A stretch of 63,309 nucleotides of DNA from Microbulbifer hainanensis (GCF_014904735.1 NZ_JACZCR010000013.1:1-63309); one strand, 5' to 3'. Counted from the first letter of the stretch, positions 1-9,199 are shown. The notes: a model not told the origin generated them from the letters alone. Made by a program: numbers and translations.

Positions 1-1325
1 TCGAGAACGTGCAGGATACGCTTGGCGCGACCGTTTACGATGGTGTGCATCAGTACGGTCGGGATTGCTACGACCAGACCAAGTACGGTGGTCATAAGTG
101 CTGCGGAGATACCGCCAGCCATGGCCTTCGGATCGCCTGCACCGAAGATGGTGATGGCCTGGAAGGTCACGATCATACCGGTCACGGTACCCAGCAGACC
201 CAGCAGCGGAGCCACCATGGCAATAATCTTCAGCAGGTTCAGGCCGGATTCGATGGCCGGGCGCTCTTTCAGAACCGCCTCTTCCATCTTCAGCTCCAGA
301 GTCTCGGGGTCCACACCCTTGCTCTCTTCGGCGACAGCCAGAACACGACCCAGCGGGTTGTTGGTGTTCGGAGTCTCGGAGCGCAGCTGGGCGCTTACGC
401 GGGCGTTAACACCGGACAGTACAATCAGGCGCCATACGGCCAGCAGCATAGCGATCACACCAACGGCACTGATGATGTAGCCGACGATGCCACCCTGATG
501 CCAGCGCTCAACAATGCTCGGGCTGTTGATCATGGCTTTCAGGTAGGAACCGCCAGTCGGGCCAGTCGGGTCGATACCGAACGGAGTGAAACCGGAAGTG
601 GCTGCCTGCAGGTCTTTGGCCATGCTCAGGTACTTGCCGTCGGGCTGGCGAATCAGCTCGGCCATCTTGTTGCCGTCGCTCATTTCCAGGTACTTGCCAT
701 TGGAAACCAGGTTGAAGTTACCTACGCGGACCACTTCCTGCTCGGCCTGCTCGCCGTCCGGCTTGATCACGGTACCGGTGAACTTGACAACCTTGCCGTC
801 TTCAACGATTTCACGCTGCAGCTCGTACCACAGACGCTCGATTTCATCGATGGTCGGCAGTTTGGTCTGAGAGTTCATCTTGTCGATCAGCTGATCCAGG
901 AACTCGGTGCGGCCCGGGTACTGAGCGGACACCAGGGAGTTCTCCAGGTTGGCGCGCAGGTCGCCGGCAGTGGAGGTCAGGTGACCAAACAGCTCCTTCA
1001 GGGAGCCCATGCGCTCGTCCAGCTGCTGACGCTTCTGCTGGACCATCACTTCCTGTTCCTGGTATTTGTTTTCCAGCTGAGCGGAACGTGCTTCCTCAGC
1101 GGCGCGAGTGTTCTCGGCCTTGGTCAGCAGAGCCTGTTGATTGGCTTTCTGACGACGGAAATCCGCTTCCCGCTTCTGGTGCTCTTTGGATTCGGCGATT
1201 TTGGAATCGCGAACCATTTTCAGCAGCTGGTCCAGGGAAGTGGCTTTCTCTTCTGCAACGGCGCTGACGCTAATCAGGCCAGCCGCTGCTACGGCAATTA
1301 GGCGTTTGGCGATAGAGGTTTTCAT
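1..1325 (-). CDS. MotA/TolQ/ExbB proton channel family protein, long form (3' end outside window)
   Basis: Inner-membrane proton channel subunit of an ExbB/TolQ-type energy-transduction complex. The frame reads leftward from an ATG at 1325 and is still open at the window edge, so the C-terminus is missing (441 codons visible). It begins with a signal peptide (MKTSIAKRLIAVAAAG... ending near SAVA). A long Glu/Gln/Arg-rich coiled coil and a periplasmic domain follow. The first membrane segment is near residues 280-300 and the typical MotA/ExbB block (APLLGLLGTVTGMI, then TTVLGLVVAIP) lies at the visible end. Classical ExbB lacks the roughly 250-residue periplasmic extension. Its ATG overlaps the stop of the upstream DUF3450 gene (ATGA), so the two are probably translationally coupled. 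Confidence 0.9.
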   Translation of the reverse strand, partial: MKTSIAKRLIAVAAAGLISVSAVAEEKATSLDQLLKMVRDSKIAESKEHQKREADFRRQKANQQALLTKAENTRAAEEARSAQLENKYQEQEVMVQQKRQQLDERMGSLKELFGHLTSTAGDLRANLENSLVSAQYPGRTEFLDQLIDKMNSQTKLPTIDEIERLWYELQREIVEDGKVVKFTGTVIKPDGEQAEQEVVRVGNFNLVSNGKYLEMSDGNKMAELIRQPDGKYLSMAKDLQAATSGFTPFGIDPTGPTGGSYLKAMINSPSIVERWHQGGIVGYIISAVGVIAMLLAVWRLIVLSGVNARVSAQLRSETPNTNNPLGRVLAVAEESKGVDPETLELKMEEAVLKERPAIESGLNLLKIIAMVAPLLGLLGTVTGMIVTFQAITIFGAGDPKAMAGGISAALMTTVLGLVVAIPTVLMHTIVNGRAKRILHVL

Positions 1326-2104
1326 TGCGCAGCCTCCGGAGCCGGAATCGGCATAACCATAATGTCAGTACTGGCCTGCTTCTTGGCGATCTTCAGGCCG
1401 TTCATGATGGCGCGACGGTATTCGCCGGCATCGATCTCAACCCAGGCTTTCTGCTCTTTGTCGTAAGCCAGGGAGATTTTGGAGTCGGTAGTCTGAGCGA
1501 GCAGCGCGATACGACCGATTTGCAGTACGTTCACTTCGCGATCGGTGCCGTTCACGTTCAGAGTGTCGCCGTAGCTGTTGATCTTGCGCGCGTATTCGGC
1601 TTCGAAGTTGTACAGCTCCAGCACCTGGCGGAATTTTTCCGCAACGGTGACATCGGAACGGTCCATAGCCTTCTTAACGCCTTCGAGGTTGGCGAGGCGC
1701 TCGTCGAGCTTGAACGGAGCGTCGAGCTTGATGAACTGCTCGAGGCCGTCCAGCATTTTCAGAATCAGCGGCTGAATCTGGCGCTCGATCACGGTGACGT
1801 TCTCGATGGATTCGTCCAGATCCTTGATCACTGCCAGCTGGTTAGCCAGCTGCTTTTCGAGCTGGCGGTTGTAAACGCGCAGACCTTCAATTTGCTTGTT
1901 AACCACCTTGAAGTCCTGCAGCAGGCTGCTGGTCTCTTCGGCAATTTTGTCGATACGCTTTTGCGAAGTCTGAGCTGCAGTAGTTTTTTGCTTCTCTACA
2001 GCCAGGACGTTATCGAGAGTATCCGCAGTGGCTACGCTGCCGTACAGTGCGCCGGCAGACAGCGCAGTGGTCAGCGCCACAGCCATGAATCGCTTGGTTT
2101 TCAT
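1322..2104 (-). CDS. DUF3450 domain-containing exported coiled-coil protein
   Basis: 260-residue periplasmic protein of the DUF3450 family, commonly encoded directly upstream of a long ExbB-like channel in marine gammaproteobacteria. The start at 2104 gives a clean signal peptide (MKTKRFMAVALTTALSAGAL..., cleavage after VATA) and follows a GGGGGG ribosome binding site. The longer upstream reading adds 33 residues before the signal peptide and is less likely. Residues about 35-120 are rich in Lys, Glu, Gln and Leu and look coiled coil. The stop codon overlaps the start of the channel gene. The role is not established; the pairing suggests an accessory subunit of a TonB-type system (inference). 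Confidence 0.88.
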   Translation of the reverse strand: MKTKRFMAVALTTALSAGALYGSVATADTLDNVLAVEKQKTTAAQTSQKRIDKIAEETSSLLQDFKVVNKQIEGLRVYNRQLEKQLANQLAVIKDLDESIENVTVIERQIQPLILKMLDGLEQFIKLDAPFKLDERLANLEGVKKAMDRSDVTVAEKFRQVLELYNFEAEYARKINSYGDTLNVNGTDREVNVLQIGRIALLAQTTDSKISLAYDKEQKAWVEIDAGEYRRAIMNGLKIAKKQASTDIMVMPIPAPEAAQ

Positions 2105-2377
2105 TAGACCCCCCAGTGGGTTCAACATTTCACAACATGGTCGCGATGGGTTAGCTGCCACAACGCGGTATGATTTTGGTTTGAAGACAGCTAAGAGCCG
2201 CACATTGTAAACAGCCGATTTGATTATTCAAATGCCGATTGACACTATCGACCCGCGTGTGTAGCAAGGTAACAACCGGGTAACAAAACCGGGTTGCGCG
2301 CACACATTTGCGGCGGTTTTGACGCTGTGAGCCATCACGGGATTTCACAGAGCGATCATTAAACGACCAATCTGCAC

Positions 2378-2893
2378 TTATTTCAACCTGTCGTACTGGA
2401 CTAAGCAGTAGTTATATTCGTCCTTGTCCGACGACGGGTAACACTCCCGACCGCTTTCCTTCCAGGAGTCAGTAATCGGCGGGAAATGTGCATCTCCGTC
2501 GATATCTGCATCCACTTCGGTCAGGTACAGCCGGGATGCCAGCGGCAGGGCCTGGCGGTAGATCTGCGCACCGCCGATCACCATCACCTCCGCGGCACCG
2601 TTGCACACCGCCGATTCCTGCGCAATCTCCAGCGCCGCATCCAGCGAAGCGGCGCAGTGTACTCCATCCGCCTGCCAGTCCGGGTTGCGGGTAATCACTA
2701 TATTGTCGCGACCGGGCAGCGGTCGACCGATGGATTCGTAGGTCTTGCGACCCATGACCACCGGTTTCCCCAAAGTGGTGCGTTTGAAGAACTGCAGGTC
2801 ACCGGAAATTCGCCACGGCAGGCCATTGTCACGACCGATGGCACCGTTGCGCGCGACCGCGACGATCAGGGCGAGCGGGATTTCTTTCTTCAT
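2378..2893 (-). CDS. folA: Dihydrofolate reductase
   Basis: Reduces 7,8-dihydrofolate to tetrahydrofolate with NADPH, regenerating the cofactor that thymidylate synthase (the adjacent gene) oxidises. The 171 residues align along the whole family: LIVAVARNGAIGRDNGLPW at the N-terminus, the catalytic acid Asp32 in SGDLQFFKR, the GRKTYESIGRPLPGR NADPH loop, and VIGGAQIYRQAL. The ATG at 2893 directly abuts the thyA stop (TAAATG), so folA is the last gene of an lgt-thyA-folA operon. It is slightly longer than the E. coli enzyme (159 residues). No other function is plausible. Confidence 0.97.
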   Translation of the reverse strand: MKKEIPLALIVAVARNGAIGRDNGLPWRISGDLQFFKRTTLGKPVVMGRKTYESIGRPLPGRDNIVITRNPDWQADGVHCAASLDAALEIAQESAVCNGAAEVMVIGGAQIYRQALPLASRLYLTEVDADIDGDAHFPPITDSWKESGRECYPSSDKDEYNYCLVQYDRLK

Positions 2894-3727
2894 TTATACA
2901 GCGACCGGTGCGGGAATGTGCGGGTGAGCCTCGTAGCCGCGCAGCTCGAAATCCTCATAGCGGAAAGCGAACAGGTCGGTCACGTCCGGATTCAGGTGCA
3001 TCTGCGGCAGCGGCAGCGGTTCACGGGAGAGCTGCTCGGCCACCTGTTCCATATGGTTGGAATAGAGGTGTGCATCACCGAAAGTGTGGATAAATTCCCC
3101 CGGCTGCAGCCCGCACACCTGCGCCAGCATCAGCGTCAACAGGCTGTAGGAGGCGATATTGAACGGCACGCCGAGAAAAATATCGGCGCTGCGCTGGTAC
3201 AGCTGGCACGACAGCTTGCCGTCGGCCACGTAGAACTGGAACAGCGCGTGGCAGGGCGCCAGCGCCATACGACCCGCAGCCGCGTTTTGCGCCGGCGATA
3301 CCCCCTCATCGGGCAGATCGGCAGGATTCCAGGCGCTGACAATTAAGCGGCGGGAATCCGGGCGATTCTTCAGCTGCGCCAGCAGCTCTTCAATCTGGTC
3401 AATTTTGCGGCTATCCGGAGTGGGCCACGAGCGCCACTGGTAGCCGTACACCGGTCCCAGGTCACCGTTATCGTCGGCCCACTCGTCCCAAATGCGCACG
3501 CCGTGCTCTTGCAGGTAGGCAATATTGGTATCGCCCTTCAGGAACCACAGCAGCTCGTGAATGATCGAGCGCAGGTGGCACTTCTTGGTTGTTATCAGCG
3601 GGAAACCCTGCGCCAGGTCGAAGCGCATCTGATAGCCGAACACGCTGAGGGTGCCGGTACCAGTGCGGTCGCTCTTGCGGGTGCCGTTGTCACGCACATG
3701 GCGCATCAAGTCGAGATACTGCTTCAT
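2894..3727 (-). CDS. thyA: Thymidylate synthase
   Basis: Methylates dUMP to dTMP using methylene-tetrahydrofolate. The 277 residues carry the family hallmarks: [11 protein letters not shown] (Arg21, phosphate binding), the active-site Cys159 in [29 protein letters not shown] (dUMP/folate binding) and the usual C-terminus with PAPVAV. Relative to the 264-residue E. coli protein, about 13 extra residues ([12 protein letters not shown]) sit just before the catalytic Cys segment. The gene abuts lgt upstream (TAAATG) and folA downstream (TAAATG), with no intergenic bases in either case. Confidence 0.97.
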   Translation of the reverse strand: MKQYLDLMRHVRDNGTRKSDRTGTGTLSVFGYQMRFDLAQGFPLITTKKCHLRSIIHELLWFLKGDTNIAYLQEHGVRIWDEWADDNGDLGPVYGYQWRSWPTPDSRKIDQIEELLAQLKNRPDSRRLIVSAWNPADLPDEGVSPAQNAAAGRMALAPCHALFQFYVADGKLSCQLYQRSADIFLGVPFNIASYSLLTLMLAQVCGLQPGEFIHTFGDAHLYSNHMEQVAEQLSREPLPLPQMHLNPDVTDLFAFRYEDFELRGYEAHPHIPAPVAV

Positions 3728-4567
3728 TTATTGTGCTCCACCTTTTGCTGCGGAGTTACCCTGGCCGCCGCGCCCCTGGGGCAGCGGCTGGGTGCGGTAA
3801 CTCCAGATCAGGATGGCAATGCCGGCAGCGATCATCGGCAGGCACAGCTCCTGGCCCCGGGTCATCCAGCCGAACCACTCGAAGCCAATTTGCGCATCCG
3901 GTTCGCGCACGAATTCCACCATAAAGCGGAAAATGCCGTAGAGCAGCACAAAAAGGCCGCCAACTGCGAGGCGCGGGCGCGGCTTGCTGGAAAACCACCA
4001 GAGAATCGCAAAGAGCACCAGCCCTTCAAAGAAGGCCTGGTACAGCTGTGACGGGTGGCGCACCAGCTGTTCCGGATCGCGCGGGAACACCATGCCCCAG
4101 GGCATATCGGTAGGACGCCCCCACAGCTCTTGGCCGATAAAGTTGCCGATACGCCCGAGACCGAGGCCGATGGGCACCAGCGGCGCGACGAAGTCGATCA
4201 GCGCCGGGAAGGTGGTGCCTATCTTGCGCGCATACAGGGTCGCAGCCAGCATCACGCCGACAAACCCGCCGTGGAAACTCATGCCCCCCTCCCAGACCCG
4301 GAACAGGGACAGAGGGTCGGCCAGCAGCTCTGGCAGGTTGTAGAAGAGCATGTAACCGATGCGCCCCCCCACCACGACGCCGATGGCGCAGTAGAGGATC
4401 ATGTCTTCGACTTCCGACTTGATCACCGGCGACCAGGGCTTGCGACTGCGCCGCAGCGCCAGCCACCAGGCGGCGATAAAGCCCCCGAGATACATCAGTC
4501 CATACCAGTGCACTTTCAGCGGGCCAATTGCCACGGCTACCGGGTTTATTTCGGGATAGGTCAACAT
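3728..4567 (-). CDS. lgt: Prolipoprotein diacylglyceryl transferase
   Basis: Inner-membrane enzyme that adds diacylglycerol from phosphatidylglycerol to the lipobox Cys of prolipoproteins, the first step of lipoprotein maturation. The start at 4567 (MLTYPEINPVAVAIGPLKV) matches the family N-terminus; the reading frame extends 32 codons further upstream but without family similarity. Seen in the sequence are HWYGLMYLGG, the FHGGFVGV motif (conserved His), the signature GLGRIGNFIGQELWGR and about seven hydrophobic segments in 279 residues. It leads the lgt-thyA-folA operon and is transcribed divergently from the NRDE gene across a 114-bp gap. Confidence 0.96.
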   Translation of the reverse strand: MLTYPEINPVAVAIGPLKVHWYGLMYLGGFIAAWWLALRRSRKPWSPVIKSEVEDMILYCAIGVVVGGRIGYMLFYNLPELLADPLSLFRVWEGGMSFHGGFVGVMLAATLYARKIGTTFPALIDFVAPLVPIGLGLGRIGNFIGQELWGRPTDMPWGMVFPRDPEQLVRHPSQLYQAFFEGLVLFAILWWFSSKPRPRLAVGGLFVLLYGIFRFMVEFVREPDAQIGFEWFGWMTRGQELCLPMIAAGIAILIWSYRTQPLPQGRGGQGNSAAKGGAQ

Positions 4568-4681
4568 AGAAAAGTCACAACGGTTGATGAGCGCATATGA
4601 TTGGGCACAGGAGTTTACCAGTTTAAGCGGCGCTCTGGACCACCGGAGCGCGCCCTGCACCACAAGCCAGTGACCAAAGCC

Positions 4682-5494
4682 ATGTGTCTAGTTCTGTTCG
4701 CCTACCGCAGCCATCCGCTATTTCCCCTGCTACTGATCGCCAACCGGGACGAGTTCTACCGGCGCCCGACCGCAGCCGCCGCCCCCTGGGATAGCGGTAT
4801 TGTCGCCGGGCGCGACCTCGAGGGCGGCGGCACCTGGGCCGGAATCGCCCGCGGTCGCGCGGCGGCCGTGACCAATATCCGCGAGCCGGGTCAACTTCCA
4901 CCTCCGGATCCGCTGTCCCGCGGCGATATTCCGCGGGACTTTCTGCATAGCGGCGGGACACCGCGGGACTTTTCCAGCGGCATTTGCGACGACCGCTATC
5001 GCGGCTTCAACGCGTTGCTGTTCCAGCTCGGCGCCGCCGAGGAGCTGGTGTGCGCAGGCAACCGCCACACCCCCTTCGCAGTGACGCCCGGTATTCACGG
5101 TATTTCCAACGGCGCGCCGGACGCCCCGTGGCCCAAAGTGGAAGCGGGCAAGGCGCGCCTGGCCGGGCTGCTGGAGGACGCCGGTGAACAGATCGACGAG
5201 GCGGGTTTCGTCCAGCCCGCACTGGCACTGCTGCGGGACCGGCGCACGGCCCCGGAGGCTGACCTGCCCCACACCGGCGTCAGCCCCGCGCTCGAACTGG
5301 CCCTGTCGCCGCTGTTCATTCACATCGACCGCGGCGATTTTCCCGACTCGATCGGCGGCGACAACCCCGGTGGCTACGGCACCCGCGCCAGCACCGTAAT
5401 CGCGGTCGACTTGACCGGCCGCACGCAATTGTGGGAGCAGAGTTTCTGCGACGGTCAACCGGTGGATTCCGTGCGCTATTTCGCCCTCGACTGA
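4682..5494 (+). CDS. NRDE/TANGO2 family protein
   Basis: A 270-residue member of the NRDE (TANGO2) family, named after its Asn-Arg-Asp-Glu motif, here IANRDEFY at about residues 18-25. The start at 4682 is chosen because family members begin Met-Cys-Leu, with Cys2 exposed after Met removal as in N-terminal nucleophile folds. The frame is open for 27 codons upstream without similarity. Other visible family segments are GTWAGIARGRAAAVTNIR, FNALLF and the C-terminal YGTRASTVIAVD. The biochemical function is not settled; the eukaryotic homologue is tied to Golgi/mitochondrial and haem or lipid handling. It stands alone, divergent from lgt. Confidence 0.9.
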   Translation: MCLVLFAYRSHPLFPLLLIANRDEFYRRPTAAAAPWDSGIVAGRDLEGGGTWAGIARGRAAAVTNIREPGQLPPPDPLSRGDIPRDFLHSGGTPRDFSSGICDDRYRGFNALLFQLGAAEELVCAGNRHTPFAVTPGIHGISNGAPDAPWPKVEAGKARLAGLLEDAGEQIDEAGFVQPALALLRDRRTAPEADLPHTGVSPALELALSPLFIHIDRGDFPDSIGGDNPGGYGTRASTVIAVDLTGRTQLWEQSFCDGQPVDSVRYFALD

Positions 5495-5690
5495 TGCGCC
5501 CGGAGGCGATGTAACGAAACCTGACGGTCAGAAATAACGCTGTCGGATAAGGTAAAAAGAATTAAACGCCAAGCAAATTTTGCATTTGTTGCCATACTTA
5601 TTTTCACAGGCTGATATTGGTTGAGTTACGCGCAAGGTAACCGCAACCGCAGCCCATTTATAAGGAAGGTCGCGCGGGACGCATGACACA

Positions 5691-5734
5691 GGCGAGCCGT
5701 CGATAGCATCGACGAAAAACGGGATCGGCTCGCC
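5691..5734 (+). promoter_or_regulatory. Nested hairpin in the 5' leader of the first L,D-transpeptidase gene
   Basis: The 325-bp gap 5495-5819 holds no convincing gene. Within it, GGCGAGCCG (5691-5699) pairs perfectly with CGGCTCGCC (5726-5734), enclosing a second hairpin GTCGAT-agc-ATCGAC (5699-5713) that shares one base with the outer arm. The structure ends 85 bases before the ATG of the transpeptidase and is not followed by a T-run, so it is not an ordinary terminator. It could be a structured 5' UTR or an operator. It matches no riboswitch class I recognise. Confidence 0.4.
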
Positions 5735-5819
5735 GCAGGTTGGGAAGGTATGAACGATCTGGCGTCCGGCCGTTGGCCGAAAATGGCAAACCGGGCCCCT
5801 GCAGTATCGCTGAGGTACC

Positions 5820-7736
5820 ATGTCGTATTTCAACCCAGAGCGCCGCACACGCAAATCTCCGCTGCCGCTATTGCTGCTCGGCGGCCTGTGCGTATTTGCC
5901 CTTTATTACGCGTTTACCGCCAACCAGAAAACGGTTCCGGTTCTGCCGGAAAATGCCGTGCGCCCACACCTGATACGCTGGCTGGAGGAAAGCCCGGACT
6001 CCTGGCCTGCCCAGGACCCGATTTTCAATCCCGCCGCAGTCCGGCGTATTTACCAGCGTACCGACTATCGCCTGCTGTGGTTTGACAATTACAGCCTGAG
6101 CGACACCGCCAACGACCTACTCAAGCAGCTCACCGCGTCCAGCTCCGGCAACCCCAGCAGCATGGTCGACTACCGCTATCACCTCGGCTACTTCGACCGC
6201 ACCCTGCGCGACACACCACAGCGGCTGCAGATGGCTGCAGTGCTCGACGTGCTGCTCACCGACGCCTTTGTGTCCTATGCCCAGGACACCCAGCTCGACA
6301 AGCTCAACCCGAAGAATCGCCCGCGCCGCGACATCACACCGGTCAGTGCTTCCGAGGGCGGCTTTCAGCTGGTAGGCATGCCCCAGGCACTGCGACAGTC
6401 GTCTGGCGACAGCGGCCGGCGCTATTTCCGTGGCTATAACCGCGCGGACGGCAATCGCAGCACCTATTACACCCGCGACAATATTGACCGCTCGCGCCAC
6501 TACTCCACCTACAACCGCCCCAGTTACAACAGTTCGACCAATGCATCGCGCTTTGCCAGCGGCGGCCTGCCGCCGCGCAACGGCTATCGCAACTACCTGC
6601 GCAGCGACAACGGTCAACCTGCGGTCGGCCGGGTCCCGGAACACAGCGAAGGCCCCTATTACGAGGAGAACACACCCTACGGCGGCGATGCCGGGGCGCT
6701 GCGCCAAGAGCTAATGCGCATGCGCAGCATGGCCGCCAGCGGCTACTGGCGCCCGCTGCCCCCGGGGCCGGCAATGACCATTGGCGCCAAGCACCCCCAC
6801 GTGGCGATGCTGCGCAGCATGCTGTCCCTATACGGCGATTACTATGGCTACCCCGGCGAACCCAACAGCGACAAGTTCGACCGCCGCCTGCACGAGGCCG
6901 TGGTGCGCTTCCAGACCCGCCACGGGCTGAGACCGGACGGCATTGTCGGACGCGAAACCCGCAAACGGCTGAACCTGTCGCCGACCGCCCGGGCACAGAT
7001 CATCGAAACCAATATCCGCCGCCGCAATAGCCTGCCGGCGAATCTCGGCAGCCGTTTTATCCAGGTCAATGTGCCCGAGTACAAGCTGCACTATGTGGAG
7101 GACGACCGGATAAGACTGTCGATGAACGTGGTGGTGGGTAAGAAAAAACACGCCACACCGGAGATCACCACCCGCGTCAGTAAAGTCATCTTCAATCCCA
7201 CCTGGACGGTGCCGCGCAGCATCCTCGTCAACGAGCTGTTACCGAAGGCGCGCGCCAACCCGAGCGGCATGGAAGACATGGGTTACCGGGTGGTCAATGC
7301 CAGTGGCGAAAACCTGCCCCTGACTCCGAAAAACCTCTCCGCCGCCGGCGCCGGTTCCTACCTGATGCGCCAGATGGGCGGCGAAGACAATATTCTCGGA
7401 CGGGTGAAGTTCGAGATCCCCAACAAATATGACGTCTACCTGCACGACACCCGCGCGCGCAGCCTGTTCTCTCTCACGGACCGCGACTACAGCCACGGCT
7501 GCATCCGCCTGGAACACCCCCGCCACCTGGCCGAGGCACTGCTGCGGCCCCAGGGAAACTGGGACCAGTGGCGTATCGACCAGCTGACCGTTGGCGACGA
7601 GACCACCGAAGTGGAGATGGAAGAGAAGGTACCGGTCTACATCACCTACTGGACCGCCTGGGTCGACGGCGAGGGACGCCTGAATTTCCGCCCGGACATT
7701 TACGGCAAGGATGGTCTGATGGACAACCAGTTCTGA
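5820..7736 (+). CDS. L,D-transpeptidase, YcbB/LdtD-like (full-length paralogue 1)
   Basis: Periplasmic enzyme expected to form 3-3 (mDAP-mDAP) peptidoglycan crosslinks. The 638 residues contain a membrane anchor (about 16-34), a YcbB-type scaffold region (about 48-180) and an unusual Arg/Tyr/Asn/Ser-rich segment (about 195-290). A peptidoglycan-binding domain (about 320-385, with AVVRFQTRHGLRPDGIVG) and a YkuD catalytic domain (about 410-575) follow. The active site is YLHDT...DYSHGCIRL with His559 and nucleophile Cys561. The start follows GAGG (tgaggtaccATG). The low-complexity segment is absent from the two downstream paralogues. The length is close to E. coli LdtD (615 residues). Confidence 0.93.
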   Translation: MSYFNPERRTRKSPLPLLLLGGLCVFALYYAFTANQKTVPVLPENAVRPHLIRWLEESPDSWPAQDPIFNPAAVRRIYQRTDYRLLWFDNYSLSDTANDLLKQLTASSSGNPSSMVDYRYHLGYFDRTLRDTPQRLQMAAVLDVLLTDAFVSYAQDTQLDKLNPKNRPRRDITPVSASEGGFQLVGMPQALRQSSGDSGRRYFRGYNRADGNRSTYYTRDNIDRSRHYSTYNRPSYNSSTNASRFASGGLPPRNGYRNYLRSDNGQPAVGRVPEHSEGPYYEENTPYGGDAGALRQELMRMRSMAASGYWRPLPPGPAMTIGAKHPHVAMLRSMLSLYGDYYGYPGEPNSDKFDRRLHEAVVRFQTRHGLRPDGIVGRETRKRLNLSPTARAQIIETNIRRRNSLPANLGSRFIQVNVPEYKLHYVEDDRIRLSMNVVVGKKKHATPEITTRVSKVIFNPTWTVPRSILVNELLPKARANPSGMEDMGYRVVNASGENLPLTPKNLSAAGAGSYLMRQMGGEDNILGRVKFEIPNKYDVYLHDTRARSLFSLTDRDYSHGCIRLEHPRHLAEALLRPQGNWDQWRIDQLTVGDETTEVEMEEKVPVYITYWTAWVDGEGRLNFRPDIYGKDGLMDNQF

Positions 7737-7748
7737 TCGAGACCAGTC

Positions 7749-7781
7749 GGCGGAGGGCAGTCACAAAAACTGCTCTCCGCC
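7749..7781 (+). terminator. Hairpin between transpeptidase genes 1 and 2
   Basis: GGCGGAGGGCAGT (7749-7761) pairs with ACTGCTCTCCGCC (7769-7781) with a single G-U-type mismatch and a 7-base loop, 12 bases after the stop of paralogue 1. No T-run follows, so it may be a Rho-type end, an attenuator or an mRNA-stabilising element. A second small hairpin, CCCCAA-aagta-TTGGGG, lies at about 7825-7841 before paralogue 2. Confidence 0.4.
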
Positions 7782-7915
7782 AGCCATATTCCGATACCGC
7801 CCGATAGCCCCGCCGGCGCATTCCCCAAAAGTATTGGGGTGCCGCCGGTCACAAGTTACCAATGTGAGCACGGCCATCAGTCCAACTGATACATACCGGC
7901 TTGCAGGGGTACACC

Positions 7916-9193
7916 ATGGGCGTCGGCAACCAGCAACAGCATCTCCGCGAACACCCGCAACACGGCAGCGCCCTGGCACTGGGACTGGCGATTGCCCTGG
8001 CGCTGGAACTGCCCGGGGTGCGGGCACAATCCGCTCCGGAACCGCCCGCCGCCGACGGCAGCGAGGCTGCCGCCAGCGCTGACCGCTTTACCCCCTACAC
8101 TCCCTACGGGCGCCAGTTCGCCCTGCTCAGCGAAGAGTTGACACGCTACCGCGCCCTGGCCGCCGGGGACGAATGGCACCCGCTCGACAGCGGCCCACCG
8201 CTGGCTCCGGGGATGCGCGACTCGCGGGTCCGGCAGCTGCGCACCCTGTTGATGCAATACGGCGACTACGCCCTGGACGACCACACCGGCCCGGCGACTA
8301 GGGCCGATGAATACGACAAGCGGCTGCAGCAGGCGGTGCGTCGGTTCCAGCGGCGTCACGGGCTCAAGGAGGACGCCCTGGTGGACGACCGCACGCGCGC
8401 GCGCCTGAACGTCGATCCGGCGGAGCGGGCCCGCACCCTGGCCGCCAACCTGCATCGCTGGCGCAACATGCCCAAGGAACTGGGCCCCCGCTACATCCTC
8501 GTCAACATTCCCGATTTCAGCCTGCGCCTGATGCATCGCGGCCAGGAGGAATACAGGATGCGCGTTGTCGTGGGCAAACCCAAACACATGACACCGCAGC
8601 TGGCGACGCGGATGACCCGAGTCATCTTCAATCCCATCTGGCGGGTACCGCGCAATATCGCAGTGCGCGAGCTGCTGCCCAAAGGCAGTGCCAGCCTGAC
8701 CGCCGACGGCTACCGGTTGGTCAACCACAGCGGCCGCAGGGTGCCGTTCACTGCACGCAATATTGCCGCCACCCGGCTGGGCAGCGTCAGCCTGCAGCAG
8801 AAGGGCGGTCCCGGCAATGCGCTGGGGCGGGTCAAGTTCGTCATCCCCAACCGCGAGGCCATCTTCCTCCACGACACCAACAGCAAGCACCTGTTCCAGC
8901 GCAGCCAGCGGGCCTTCAGCCACGGCTGTATCCGCCTGGAAAAACCGCTGGAGTTTGCCCGGATGATGCTCAGGGAGCAGAACAACTGGAGCGAGCATCG
9001 CGTCGAACGCGCCCTCAACAGCAGCCGCACCCGTGGCATCGAGCTGAAAGTGCCCATTCCCGTGTACATCACTTACTGGACGGCCTGGGTCGACGAGGAG
9101 GGGCTTTTACAATTCCGGCCCGATATCTATGAACAGGACCGGCCAGAGCACGCCGGCGACAGTGCCGACACAAATGACAGCGGCAGCGGGTAA
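7916..9193 (+). CDS. L,D-transpeptidase, YkuD type (short paralogue 2)
   Basis: 425-residue paralogue of the preceding gene that lacks the N-terminal scaffold region and the low-complexity insert. A hydrophobic signal segment (ALALGLAIALALELPGVRA) precedes an Ala/Pro-rich linker. The peptidoglycan-binding domain is at about 102-167 (AVRRFQRRHGLKEDALV) and the YkuD domain at about 190-350, with HDT and AFSHGCIRLEKP, nucleophile Cys338. The ATG at 7916 is preferred over a TTG at 7901 because aggggt lies seven bases upstream. The C-terminus (VYITYWTAWVDEEG) matches paralogue 1. It ends 6 bp before paralogue 3, so these two are co-transcribed. Probable 3-3 crosslinking enzyme. Confidence 0.92.
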   Translation: MGVGNQQQHLREHPQHGSALALGLAIALALELPGVRAQSAPEPPAADGSEAAASADRFTPYTPYGRQFALLSEELTRYRALAAGDEWHPLDSGPPLAPGMRDSRVRQLRTLLMQYGDYALDDHTGPATRADEYDKRLQQAVRRFQRRHGLKEDALVDDRTRARLNVDPAERARTLAANLHRWRNMPKELGPRYILVNIPDFSLRLMHRGQEEYRMRVVVGKPKHMTPQLATRMTRVIFNPIWRVPRNIAVRELLPKGSASLTADGYRLVNHSGRRVPFTARNIAATRLGSVSLQQKGGPGNALGRVKFVIPNREAIFLHDTNSKHLFQRSQRAFSHGCIRLEKPLEFARMMLREQNNWSEHRVERALNSSRTRGIELKVPIPVYITYWTAWVDEEGLLQFRPDIYEQDRPEHAGDSADTNDSGSG

Positions 9194-9199
9194 CACATC

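Noticed and set aside
5528..5854. 108-codon minus-strand frame in the gap before the first transpeptidase
   Set aside because: It overlaps the start of the transpeptidase, has no ribosome binding site and no recognisable protein features.
7877..8998. Minus-strand frame opposite transpeptidase paralogue 2
   Set aside because: Shadow frame; similar ones appear opposite paralogues 1 and 3 and have the same Ala/Gly/Val/Gln bias.
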